Positions 1 through 7,314 of a stretch of 12,855 nucleotides of DNA are shown here, piece after piece. The notes below the pieces were generated by a model. That model was given only the letters and a program-made list of their open reading frames with translations, searched no databases and was not told the DNA's origin. Each line of letters starts with the position of its first letter. The first letter of the stretch is position 1. The translations under genes were made by a program, and so were the position numbers. The DNA is from Mesorhizobium sp. GTDB taxonomy: Bacteria; Pseudomonadota; Alphaproteobacteria; Rhizobiales; Rhizobiaceae. Location of the stretch: NCBI GenBank assembly GCA_030698645.1, contig JAUYMV010000328.1, positions 1 through 12,855 of the forward strand, read 5' to 3'.

Positions 1-385
1 GGATCAGGTCGATGACGGAGATGTCGCGGAAGAAGCTCTCGCCGAAATCGAAGCGGGAATAGTCCCAGACCATTTTGAAGAAGCGCTCGAGCGGCGGCTT
101 GTCGAAGCCGAACTGCTTTTCGAGCTGCGCGATGAACTCCGGGTCGAGGCCTTGCGCGCCACGATATTTCGACGACGACTCGCCGCCCGGCTCGAAGTTC
201 TGCATGCCGGCATCCGCGCCTCCGCCGGACAGCCGATCGCCAGAGTCGCCCGATCCGGTGATCCGCGCGATGACCTGCTCGACCGGGCCTCCGGGCGCGA
301 ACTGGATCAGCAGGAACGAGATCGCCATGATGCCGAACAGCGTCGGGATCATCAACAGCAGGCGCCTCAGAATATAGGCGCCCAT
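1..385 (-). CDS. yejB: YejB-type peptide ABC transporter permease, 5' part only (runs off the left edge)
   Basis: Inner-membrane permease subunit of a YejABEF oligopeptide importer. The 128 codons visible start MGAYILRRLLLMIPTLFGIM, with a first membrane segment at about residues 8-28, then QFAPGGPVEQVI, the N-terminal hallmark of DppB/OppB/YejB permeases. Residues about 45-75 form a hydrophilic Gly/Ser-rich stretch, followed by a conserved-looking periplasmic part (LDPEFIAQLEKQFGFDKPPLERF). Full-length family members are about 360 residues, so roughly two thirds, including the permease core, lies outside the window. The ATG at 385 is chosen because the membrane segment begins eight residues later; the Shine-Dalgarno is poor (a GGGG about 10 nt upstream). 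The gene follows the second yejA by 72 bp on the same strand, so it is probably in the same operon; yejE and yejF would be expected beyond the edge. Confidence 0.9.
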   Translation of the reverse strand, partial: MGAYILRRLLLMIPTLFGIMAISFLLIQFAPGGPVEQVIARITGSGDSGDRLSGGGADAGMQNFEPGGESSSKYRGAQGLDPEFIAQLEKQFGFDKPPLERFFKMVWDYSRFDFGESFFRDISVIDLI

Positions 386-457
386 CAGCCGGCAGCCCCG
401 TTCATGCCGCGCCGCACCGGCTCGGGTCGAGGCCGTCCGCCATCATGTCCAACCCTG

Positions 458-2398
458 CTATGATTTGCCAATCGCCCTCGCTTTGTCCGCATCGAACCAC
501 CACAGCCTTTCGACGGGAAATCCATAGTCCGGTTTCGGCTCGTCGAAACCATACATGTCCCAGAAGGCCGCACGGTGATTCGCGGCGTGCCAATTTGGAA
601 TCCAGTCTCGCCGCGCACGCAAGACCCGGTCGATGACGCGCATGGTCGTGGTCAGGGCGGCGCGGTCGGCGGCGTGGTCGACCATGGCGAGCAGTGAATC
701 GAGCGCGGGATCGGCCGTGCCGGGCAGGTTGCGCGTGCCCGAAATGCCGGCCGCGCTGGAGTGGAAGATGTTCTCGAGATCGTCGAAGGTCGGCGTCGCG
801 CTCAACGAGGCGGCGACCGAGATCAGGTCGAAATCGAACTCGGCCTCGCGCGCCGTGTACTGCGCCGAGTCGACCTGGCGGATCGAGGCGTCGATTCCGA
901 CGGCCCGCAGGCTTTCGACGAAGGGCGAATCGATGCGGATGAAGACTTCATCGTCGACGAGGAATTCAAGCGTCATCCGCTCGCCGGCAGCGTTCACGAC
1001 GAAACGCTGGTCGAGCGGAGCGTCCCCGATGCCGATTGCCGACAGCACCCAGGAAAAGAAGCCCGGCTTTTCGGGCTTCGCCCAACCGGCCTCGGCCAGC
1101 AGTTCCGTTGCCTTTTGCAGGCGCTTGCGGTCGCGTCCGGACCCGTCGGTGGCAGGTTGCATGACCGCCTCGCCGAACGCCGTATCGGGAATCCGGCCGC
1201 GGAGCGGCTCGAGCAGCGCCAGTTCCTCCCGCGAGGGCATGCCCGTCGCGACGAACTCTGAATTCTCGAACAGCGAATGCGAACGCTCATAGGCGTCGTA
1301 GAAGAGGTTGCGCTTCGTCCACTCGAAATCGAAGCACATGCCGATCGCCTCGCGCACGCGCGGGTCGCGGAAGCGTTCGCGACGCTGATTGATCGCCCAG
1401 GCCTGCATCGACGGTCGCAGCTCGCGCGGAAACTCGCGCTTGATGATCTTGCCCTCGAGCATCGCCGGAAAGTCGTAGCCGGTCGCCCAGATCCGCGAGG
1501 TGAATTCCTGCCGGAACTGGACTTCGCCCTTCTTGAAGGCTTCGAACGCGGCCTGCCGGTCGCGGTAGAATTCGACCCGGATACGCTCGAAGTGATTCAG
1601 CCCGACATTGACCGGCAGGTCGACACCCCAATAGTCGGCGACGCGGTCGTATTCGATAAAGCGCCCGGCGGCGAAGCGCCCGACCTTGTAGGGCCCGGAA
1701 GAAAGCGGCGCCTTGAGCTGCGAGCCATCGAACGGGTTGGCCTCGAAAAACGCCTTGGAAACGAGCGGAAAGGTCGAGACCGCCAGGACGGCGCGATCGG
1801 GACGGTCGCCGGTGAAAACCAACTGAACCGTTCGCGGATCGACCACGATCGCATCGGCCAGCCGTGCCAGCGGCAGGCGGAGATGCGCGTGGCCCTTCTC
1901 CTTGAAGAGCTTGTAGGTAAAGGCGACATCCTCGGCGGTGAGCGGGGTGCCGTCGTTGAAACGCGCTCCCTCCCGCAGGCGGAACTGGTAGGTCTTCCGG
2001 TCGGCGAGGATCGTGACCGTCTCGGCTAGCAGTCCGTAGACGGCATCCGGCTCATCGAGCGCGCGGGTCATCAGCGAATCGAAACACAGCTCCATGCGTG
2101 GCGGCGAGTCGCCATTCGGGACCAGGCAATTCAGCGTGTTGAACGTGTCGGTGTTCTGGTTCCACAGCCAGTTCGGCGGCGAGAAATTGAATGTCCCACC
2201 CGTCGGTGCATCCGGATTGGCATAGGCGAAGCGATCGAAGCCGGGCCCATACTTCAGCTCCCCGAACGTCGAGAGCCCGTGCAGGGGCTCGTCCACGGGC
2301 AAGGCGGCAAAGCCGCGCGATGAAAGCAGCGGCGCCGCCGCCGCGGCGCCCGCGAGCGCCAGGAATGCCCGGCGGGTGAGCGAACGGAAGCCAGTCAA
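458..2398 (-). CDS. yejA: YejA-like extracellular solute-binding protein, second copy, Tat-type signal
   Basis: Periplasmic substrate-binding protein (SBP_bac_5 family) that should deliver peptides to the YejBEF transporter. Read from a TTG at 2398 it is 646 residues, matching the 642 of the gene upstream. The N-terminus carries T8-R9-R10-A11-F12-L13, a good twin-arginine motif, then an Ala-rich hydrophobic stretch to about residue 31 (SSRGFA). The family signature ARFNDGTPLTAEDV is present, as are VDLPVNVG and NHFERIRVE, which align with DDLPVNVG and HNFERLRF in the neighbour, so the two are tandem paralogues. Start choice: the TTG overlaps the preceding gene's TGA and has AAGGG 6 nt upstream. 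A longer reading from an ATG at 2569 adds 57 residues lying inside the upstream gene and would bury the signal. In Brucella and Sinorhizobium such yej operons are known to matter for resistance to host antimicrobial peptides; the role here is inferred. Confidence 0.9.
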   Translation of the reverse strand: MTGFRSLTRRAFLALAGAAAAAPLLSSRGFAALPVDEPLHGLSTFGELKYGPGFDRFAYANPDAPTGGTFNFSPPNWLWNQNTDTFNTLNCLVPNGDSPPRMELCFDSLMTRALDEPDAVYGLLAETVTILADRKTYQFRLREGARFNDGTPLTAEDVAFTYKLFKEKGHAHLRLPLARLADAIVVDPRTVQLVFTGDRPDRAVLAVSTFPLVSKAFFEANPFDGSQLKAPLSSGPYKVGRFAAGRFIEYDRVADYWGVDLPVNVGLNHFERIRVEFYRDRQAAFEAFKKGEVQFRQEFTSRIWATGYDFPAMLEGKIIKREFPRELRPSMQAWAINQRRERFRDPRVREAIGMCFDFEWTKRNLFYDAYERSHSLFENSEFVATGMPSREELALLEPLRGRIPDTAFGEAVMQPATDGSGRDRKRLQKATELLAEAGWAKPEKPGFFSWVLSAIGIGDAPLDQRFVVNAAGERMTLEFLVDDEVFIRIDSPFVESLRAVGIDASIRQVDSAQYTAREAEFDFDLISVAASLSATPTFDDLENIFHSSAAGISGTRNLPGTADPALDSLLAMVDHAADRAALTTTMRVIDRVLRARRDWIPNWHAANHRAAFWDMYGFDEPKPDYGFPVERLWWFDADKARAIGKS

Positions 2399-4323
2399 TT
2401 GCCGCCCTTGTACTTGGCCTGGAACGCGGCGTCCTTCGCCGCATCGACCCACCACGAATCGAGATCGACTCCGACATAGCCGGGCTGCGTCGGCGGCCGG
2501 CCAAGCCGGTTCCAGTGGGCGAGCCAGACATACGGATTGTGCCATTGCGGAACGACGTAGAAGCCCCACAGCAGGACGCGGTCGAGCGCGCGTGTCGCGG
2601 CGATCAGGTCGTCTCGGTCGTTGGCGAAGATGACGCGCTCGACCAGCGCATCGACTACAGGGTCCCTGATGCCCATCGTGTTGTCGGATCCCTTGGCGTC
2701 GGCGGCCTTGGACGTCCAGTAGTTACGCTGCTCGTTGCCGGGCGACAGCGACTGTGCGAAGCGGTCTATGATCATCTCGAACGAGAATTCGCGCCTGCGG
2801 TTCTCATATTGTCCGGGGTCCAGGATCTGCAGGCTCGCATCGATGCCGAGATTGGCGAGGCTGGCGACATAGGGGAGCACGATGCGGTCGTCCGACGGAT
2901 CGTCGCCGAGAAAGGTGATCGTGAAACGCTCGCCCTGAGCGTTGACGAGGAAGCGTTCGTCCGGCACGTCGGCAATGCCGATGAGGCCCAGAATGCGGGT
3001 CCAGAACGAGGGTGGCGCCGGCTTTGCCCAACCTGCCGCCGCCAGCAGCTCGGTTGCCTGGCGCAGATGAGTGCGCGGCGCTTCGCGCGTGTCGTAGACC
3101 GGCAGCGCGAACTCCTGCGAGAACAATTCCGGCGGCAGCTTGTCGCGATACTCCTCGAGAATGGCGAGTTCCTCACCCTCCGGGAGGCCGCTTGAAGCCA
3201 GTTCCATGCCCTCGAAATAGCTGTCCGTCCGCGTATAGAGACCGTTGAACGTGGTTCGATTGAGGCTCTCGAAGTCGAAGGCGAGCACGAGCGCCTGGCG
3301 CACCCGCCGGTCCGAGAATTTCGCCAGCCGCGTGTTGAAGACGTAGGCCTGCATCGGCTGACCGGTCTTGCGCTCGAACTCGGCCTTGACCACGTCGCCG
3401 GCGGTGAAGGCCGGGAAGGTGTAGTCGGTCGCCCAGCGCTTGGCGCGGTTCTCGATACGCACGTCGGCGATACCGCCCTTGGTGAAGGCCTGCCAGACGG
3501 CGTTCTCGTCGAGGAAATAGGTGAAGCGCAGGCGCTCGAAATTGTGCCGCCCGACATTCACCGGCAAATCGTCCGCCCAATAGTCGGGGATGCGGACCCA
3601 AGTGATGTCCTTGGGAGATGCAAAATTCTCGATGCGATAAGCGCCCGAGCCAAGCGGCGCTTCCAGCGTCGGCTGCGAAATGTCGCGCTTCCTGCCCTGC
3701 GCGTCCGTGCCCTCCCACCAGTGCTTCGGCAGCACCACGAGATCGCCGATGATGTGGGGCAGTTCGCGGTTGCCCTTCTGGTCGAAACGGAACTCGACTT
3801 CCCGCTCCGACAGCGCCACCGCCTCGGTCACGTTGGCGTAGTAGCGCGTGTAGAGCGGCCCCTGCTTGCTCACCACGTTGAACGACCAGACGACGTCCTC
3901 CGCCGTGATCGGTGTGCCGTCGTGCCATTTCGCGCTCGGGTTCAGCCGGTAGGTCACTGACGAGAAATCCGCCGGATACTTCAGCGCCTCGGCGATGAGC
4001 GGATGGGCGACGCCCGGTTCGTCGAGCGACCCGACCATCAGCGTGTCGTAGAGCAGCCCACCCGTCTCGGCGAGGCCGGCGGCGGCTGCGCCGCGCACGA
4101 TGAAGGGGTTGAAGCTGTTGAACGTTCCAACCACCGCCCGGTTAAGCGTACCGCCCTTCGGGGCGTTGACGTCGACATGGTCGTAATGCCGGAAATCAGC
4201 GGCGTATTTGGAAGGCTTGATGAGCGAAGATGTCGTCTGCCACTCCTGCGCCAGCGCGGCCGAGGGCGATTGCGCAAACGAAATCCCCAGCAGGGCGGCG
4301 GTCAACAAGGCTGCAAATCGCAT
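2395..4323 (-). CDS. yejA: YejA-like extracellular solute-binding protein, first copy, Sec signal
   Basis: Periplasmic peptide-binding protein of the SBP_bac_5 family, 642 residues, the usual YejA size. A Sec signal (MRFAALLTAALLGISFA...) is likely cleaved after ALA at about residue 25. Next come YDHVDVNAPKGGTLNR, typical of YejA, and AKWHDGTPITAEDVVWSFN at about 132-150, the family's binding-protein signature. The C-terminus ends DSWWVDAAKDAAFQ, close to the WWFDADKARA end of the paralogue downstream. The ATG at 4323 has a strong Shine-Dalgarno (AGAAGGA) at good spacing. This is the first gene of the yej operon. The cytochrome gene upstream on the same strand is separated by a terminator, so yejA should have its own promoter in 4324-4411; I see no clear -35/-10 pair there. 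Its TGA overlaps the TTG start of the second copy, suggesting translational coupling. Confidence 0.93.
   Translation of the reverse strand: MRFAALLTAALLGISFAQSPSAALAQEWQTTSSLIKPSKYAADFRHYDHVDVNAPKGGTLNRAVVGTFNSFNPFIVRGAAAAGLAETGGLLYDTLMVGSLDEPGVAHPLIAEALKYPADFSSVTYRLNPSAKWHDGTPITAEDVVWSFNVVSKQGPLYTRYYANVTEAVALSEREVEFRFDQKGNRELPHIIGDLVVLPKHWWEGTDAQGRKRDISQPTLEAPLGSGAYRIENFASPKDITWVRIPDYWADDLPVNVGRHNFERLRFTYFLDENAVWQAFTKGGIADVRIENRAKRWATDYTFPAFTAGDVVKAEFERKTGQPMQAYVFNTRLAKFSDRRVRQALVLAFDFESLNRTTFNGLYTRTDSYFEGMELASSGLPEGEELAILEEYRDKLPPELFSQEFALPVYDTREAPRTHLRQATELLAAAGWAKPAPPSFWTRILGLIGIADVPDERFLVNAQGERFTITFLGDDPSDDRIVLPYVASLANLGIDASLQILDPGQYENRRREFSFEMIIDRFAQSLSPGNEQRNYWTSKAADAKGSDNTMGIRDPVVDALVERVIFANDRDDLIAATRALDRVLLWGFYVVPQWHNPYVWLAHWNRLGRPPTQPGYVGVDLDSWWVDAAKDAAFQAKYKGGN
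2396..2409 (-). promoter_or_regulatory. Ribosome binding site and TTG start overlapping the upstream stop codon
   Basis: Reading the minus strand, AAGGG (2409-2405) is followed by six bases and then TTGA. TTG (2398-2396) starts the second yejA and TGA (2397-2395) ends the first. This is the only sensible start between the upstream gene's end and the twin-arginine signal, and it points to translation by re-initiation. Confidence 0.65.
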
Positions 4324-4411
4324 TCTCGATCCTTCTTGCTCGGCCGGTGGGCCGTTGCCTAGCTTAGCCGGCGAGTTGGCGCGAATTCAGATCGCAAGCG
4401 CTTGATAACAA

Positions 4412-4438
4412 AAAAAGCCGGGTGGAACCCGGCTTTTT
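4412..4438 (-). terminator. Rho-independent terminator downstream of the cytochrome gene
   Basis: A perfect 11-bp inverted repeat (AAAAAGCCGGG at 4412-4422 and CCCGGCTTTTT at 4428-4438) encloses a 5-nt loop. On the minus strand the GC core is followed by a T run (CCCGGCTTTTTTG), the classic intrinsic terminator form, 26 bp after the cytochrome stop. The A/T flanks make it nearly symmetric, so it could also stop plus-strand transcripts. It insulates the downstream yej operon from the cytochrome gene. Confidence 0.85.
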
Positions 4439-4463
4439 GAGGACATCGGAGGTGAAACTTTCG

Positions 4464-5144
4464 TTACTGGGCCGGCGCAGGTGTTGCAGCAGGCGCGGGG
4501 GTGGCGGCTGGCGCCGTGGGCTCGGTTGCAGGCGCAACGGGCTCGGCGGTCGCTGGAGCCGCGGGTTCGGCGGCTGCCGCCGGCGCCGCGGCGGCTTCCG
4601 GCAGTGGCGCCGGGCTGTCCGCCAGGGTTCGCAGATAGGCAATGATGTTTGCACGGTCGGTCGCGGCCTTGAGACCCGGGAAGTTCATCGCTGTTCCCTT
4701 CACCAGCGCTTTCGGCGCGATGACGAAGTGGTCGAGATGATCGTAGTCCCAGACGGTCGCGCCGCCCTGCGCGAATTCCTTCATCGGTGCCGAATAGGCA
4801 TAGCCCTCGTGCGAGGCGACCGGACGGTTGACAATGCCCCAGAGGTTGGGACCGATCTTGTTGGCGCCGCCCTTTTCCGGCGTGTGACAGGCGGCGCAGC
4901 GCTTGAAGAGCGTCTCGCCGGCGGCCGCGTCGGCGCTGGCCAGAAGCGGGCCGATCGGTTCGGGGGCGGCCGCCACCTCTCCGGAAGGCGCCGCGGCGTC
5001 CGGCTCGGCGGAAACGATCGCGTAGCCCTGGGTTTCCGGCGTATGGGCCGCAAAGAGACTGTCCGAAACGATTCCGATCGAGAAGACGACGAACACCGTC
5101 CCGAGTACGGCGCCGATCAGCTTGTTGATTTCGAACGAATCCAT
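4464..5144 (-). CDS. cycM: Membrane-anchored c-type cytochrome (CycM-like) with a long Ala/Pro tail
   Basis: Monohaem class I cytochrome c held to the inner membrane by an uncleaved N-terminal helix, facing the periplasm. Such CycM-type proteins pass electrons from the bc1 complex to the terminal oxidase in Bradyrhizobium; that role is inferred here. Of 226 residues, about 9-31 form the membrane segment (IGAVLGTVFVVFSIGIV). A short Ala/Pro linker follows, then the haem site C83-A-A-C86-H87, GPNLWGIV at 98-105, and M153 in KGTAMNFPG as the likely axial ligand. Residues about 178-226 are almost entirely Ala, Pro, Thr and Glu, a tail I do not recall in the family. The ATG at 5144 has GGGAG about 10 nt upstream. 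It diverges from kdsB across a 229-bp gap and ends at the hairpin terminator. Confidence 0.88.
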   Translation of the reverse strand: MDSFEINKLIGAVLGTVFVVFSIGIVSDSLFAAHTPETQGYAIVSAEPDAAAPSGEVAAAPEPIGPLLASADAAAGETLFKRCAACHTPEKGGANKIGPNLWGIVNRPVASHEGYAYSAPMKEFAQGGATVWDYDHLDHFVIAPKALVKGTAMNFPGLKAATDRANIIAYLRTLADSPAPLPEAAAAPAAAAEPAAPATAEPVAPATEPTAPAATPAPAATPAPAQ

Positions 5145-5255
5145 GGTCCAGGGCTCCCGGGCGGCGGTGGAAATGCGGGCCGGGACGCAGCCGGGCCGAT
5201 TTCAGAACAAACTGACGTCCGGCCAGAGACCGGTGAAAACGCGCGGAAACTAGGT

Positions 5256-5284
5256 CTTTTGCTCGGCTTCCGCAACACCTATAA
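5256..5284 (+). promoter_or_regulatory. Candidate promoter for kdsB-pheA
   Basis: CTTTTG (5256-5261) and CTATAA (5279-5284) are 17 bp apart, resembling the rhizobial housekeeping pattern CTTGAC-N17-CTATAT. The -10 is good, the -35 mediocre. Transcription would begin near 5291, leaving a leader of about 80 nt. Otherwise the 5145-5373 gap shows no clear element; a weak minus-strand candidate for the cytochrome is TTGCGG ... CTAGTT. Confidence 0.3.
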
Positions 5285-5373
5285 GGGCCTTCCCGAGTGA
5301 GACCTTTTGCCACTTCAAGGCCTCGCGGGGAATCCCGCGCCGCGCCGCATCCAGAGTCCTGCAGCCCGATCCG

Positions 5374-6099
5374 ATGTCCACCCTCATCCTCATCCCCGCG
5401 CGCATCGCCGCGACCCGGCTGCCGGGCAAGCCGCTCGCCGACATCGCCGGCCGGCCGATGATCGTCCATGTCGCGCGCCGCGCCGAGGAAAGCGGGCTCG
5501 GGCGCGTCGTCGTCGCGACCGATTCTGCCGAGATCGGCGCCGCCGTTTCCAGGGACGGGCATGAATGGATCATGACCCGCAGCGATCATCCGTCCGGCTC
5601 CGACCGCATCTTCGAGGCGCTGACGTTGCTTGACCCGCAGGGCAACGTCGACACCGTCGTCAACGTGCAGGGCGATCTCCCGACCATCGATCCGAACACG
5701 ATCCGGGCAGCGCTCCTGCCGCTTGCCGAACCCGGCGTCGACATTGCCACGCTTGGCGTGGAGATCGTCCGCGACGTGGAGCGGACCAACCCCAACGTCG
5801 TCAAGATTGTCGGCTCGCTGCTGTCGCCGACGCGGCTGCGCGCGCTCTATTTCACGCGGGCCACGGCGCCGTGGGGCGACGGGCCGCTCTATCATCACGT
5901 CGGGCTTTACGCGTACCGACGAGCCGCGCTCGAGCGATTCGTCGCGCTCGGCGCTTCGCCGCTCGAGACGCGCGAAAAGCTCGAGCAGTTGCGCGCGCTC
6001 GAAGCCGGCATGCGAATCGACGCCGAAATCGTCGACGCGGTGCCGCTCGGCGTCGACACGCCGGAAGACCTCGAACGCGCGCGACGACTGCTCTCATAG
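5374..6099 (+). CDS. kdsB: 3-deoxy-manno-octulosonate cytidylyltransferase (CMP-Kdo synthetase)
   Basis: Cytoplasmic enzyme that joins CTP and Kdo to give CMP-Kdo for the inner core of lipopolysaccharide. At 241 residues it has family size. The N-terminal nucleotide-binding signature [15 protein letters not shown] spans 7-21; Ala stands where E. coli-type enzymes usually have Ser. HPSGSDRI follows at 72-79, then NVQGDLP at 97-103 with metal-binding D101 (Leu replaces the Glu of NVQGDEP), HVGLYAYRR at 175-183, [12 protein letters not shown] at 199-210 and [12 protein letters not shown] at 226-237. The ATG at 5374 sits directly before the first strand (STLILIPAR), but no convincing Shine-Dalgarno precedes it. 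It is the first gene of a two-gene unit with pheA, 17 bp downstream, and diverges from the cytochrome gene. Confidence 0.95.
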   Translation: MSTLILIPARIAATRLPGKPLADIAGRPMIVHVARRAEESGLGRVVVATDSAEIGAAVSRDGHEWIMTRSDHPSGSDRIFEALTLLDPQGNVDTVVNVQGDLPTIDPNTIRAALLPLAEPGVDIATLGVEIVRDVERTNPNVVKIVGSLLSPTRLRALYFTRATAPWGDGPLYHHVGLYAYRRAALERFVALGASPLETREKLEQLRALEAGMRIDAEIVDAVPLGVDTPEDLERARRLLS

Positions 6100-6116
6100 G
6101 AATCCAGGAACCGACC

Positions 6117-6980
6117 ATGCCGACAAAAACCAACAGGATCTCGTTCCAGGGCGAGCCGGGCGCGAATTCCGACACGGCCTGCCGCAACATGTTCCCGGAC
6201 ATGGAGCCGCTCCCCTGCGCCACCTTCGAGGATGCCTTCAACGCCGTTGAGAGCGGCAGGGCGGATCTGGCGATGATCCCGATCGAAAACACCATCGCCG
6301 GTCGCGTCGCCGACATCCATCATCTGCTGCCCGAGTCCAAGCTGCACATCGTCGGCGAATATTTCCTGCCGATCCATTTTCACCTGATGGTGCTGCCCGG
6401 CGTCGACCGCAAGGAAATCAAGACGGTCCACAGCCACATCCATGCGCTTGGCCAGTGCCGCAAATACATCCGCGGGAACGGCTGGAAGGGCATCGTCGCC
6501 GGTGACACGGCGGGCGCCGCGAAGCTCGTCGGCGAAACCCGCGACCGCACGATGGCAGCCCTGGCCCCGCGCCTGGCTGCGACCCTCTACGGCCTGGATA
6601 TACTCGAGGAGAACGTCGAGGACACCGACACCAACGTAACGCGTTTCGTGGTTCTGACGCGCAACAAGCAGTGGGTCGAGCGGCCCTCGGCCGACGCCCG
6701 CATGATGACGACCTTCATGTTCCGCGTCCGCAACGTGCCGGCTGCCCTCTACAAGGCCATGGGCGGCTTCGCCACCAACGGCGTCAACATGACCAAGCTC
6801 GAAAGCTACCAGCTCGGCGCCTTCACGGCGACGCTGTTTTATGCCGACATCGAGGGCCATCCCGAGGATCCGAACGTTGCGCTGGCGCTCGACGAACTGA
6901 AGTTCTTCTCGCGCGAGATGCGCATCCTCGGCGTCTATCCACGCAGTCCGTCGCGCGAGGAGTGGAAGGTGTCGGACTGA
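6117..6980 (+). CDS. pheA: Prephenate dehydratase with C-terminal ACT domain
   Basis: Converts prephenate to phenylpyruvate in phenylalanine synthesis, in the cytoplasm. This is the stand-alone alphaproteobacterial form (287 residues) without the chorismate mutase domain fused in E. coli PheA. The catalytic domain occupies about 6-183, with FQGEPGANS near the start, MIPIENTIAGRV at 53-64, and the catalytic motif T175-R176-F177 in NVTRFVVL. An ACT domain covers about 198-275 and should bind phenylalanine for feedback control. Its usual ESRP motif reads E229-S-Y-Q, a variant I recall from rhizobial enzymes. The ATG at 6117 has AGGAA 8 nt upstream. The longer open frame starting at 5871 is kdsB read in another frame. 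Convergent with the Dabb gene, whose stop lies 9 bp away. Confidence 0.95.
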   Translation: MPTKTNRISFQGEPGANSDTACRNMFPDMEPLPCATFEDAFNAVESGRADLAMIPIENTIAGRVADIHHLLPESKLHIVGEYFLPIHFHLMVLPGVDRKEIKTVHSHIHALGQCRKYIRGNGWKGIVAGDTAGAAKLVGETRDRTMAALAPRLAATLYGLDILEENVEDTDTNVTRFVVLTRNKQWVERPSADARMMTTFMFRVRNVPAALYKAMGGFATNGVNMTKLESYQLGAFTATLFYADIEGHPEDPNVALALDELKFFSREMRILGVYPRSPSREEWKVSD

Positions 6981-6993
6981 TCGTTCCGATCAG
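6977..6993. terminator. Perfect hairpin containing the stop codons of both convergent genes
   Basis: CTGATCG (6977-6983), loop TTC, CGATCAG (6987-6993): a 7-bp perfect stem. One arm holds the TGA of pheA and the other the TGA of the Dabb gene on the opposite strand. No T run follows on either strand, so it is not a classic intrinsic terminator. It may protect 3' ends or cause pausing between converging transcripts; that is inference. Confidence 0.4.
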
Positions 6994-7289
6994 CCCTCGC
7001 CGAGCGCGACGTAGTCGATTTCCATGAACGCTTCGACCTCGGGGATCCACAAGTCGCGCACGAACGCCATGTGGGCCGGATGCACATTGTATCCCTGGTA
7101 TGCGGTCTCGTCGGCGAACTCCATCGCAAAGCCAAAGCGGTAGTCATTCTTCGGGCTGACCTGGCGTAGCCGTTCGAATCTCCCGACGCCGGGGATATCC
7201 GCGAGCGCCATGCCCGCGGCGAGAAACCGAGCTTCCTCGGGCGAGCCTTCCGCATGGCGCAGTCGGAAGACAACGGTGTGTCGGATCAT
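6990..7289 (-). CDS. Dabb (stress-responsive alpha/beta barrel) domain protein
   Basis: Small protein of 99 residues, the size of a single Dabb domain (dimeric ferredoxin-like alpha+beta barrel). It starts MIRHTVVFRLRH, the typical first strand and helix entry (IxHxVxFK/R). Further family-like features are the middle FAMEFADETAYQGYNVHPAHMAFV (about 54-77) and a final strand EIDYV. The biochemical role of this family is mostly unknown; members range from plant stress proteins to polyketide cyclases. The ATG at 7289 has a good Shine-Dalgarno (GGAGAAAG). It is the last gene of the HIT-nudC-Dabb unit, 25 bp after nudC. Identification as a Dabb domain is fairly secure; the function is unassigned. 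Confidence 0.85.
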   Translation of the reverse strand: MIRHTVVFRLRHAEGSPEEARFLAAGMALADIPGVGRFERLRQVSPKNDYRFGFAMEFADETAYQGYNVHPAHMAFVRDLWIPEVEAFMEIDYVALGEG

Positions 7290-7314
7290 TCTTTCTCCGT
7301 TTGGACTCCGCCGC

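Noticed and set aside
402..446. Short frame MMADGLDPSRCGAA in the 72-bp gap between the second yejA and yejB
   Set aside because: Only 14 codons, no homology I can recognise; likely chance. It could be a coupling leader but there is no evidence.
4391..4411. Possible yejA promoter such as TTGTTA-N17-GAATTC on the minus strand
   Set aside because: The -10 match is poor and other registers are equally likely, so no promoter is claimed there.
4387..5898. Minus-strand open frame of 503 codons covering the cytochrome gene, the divergent gap and part of kdsB
   Set aside because: Composition is Arg/Gly-rich and it crosses a terminator and two real genes in the wrong frame; the cytochrome frame explains the region.
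5907..6860. Minus-strand open frame of 317 codons opposite kdsB and pheA
   Set aside because: It is the antisense shadow of two well-supported genes, with no recognisable motif and no ribosome site.
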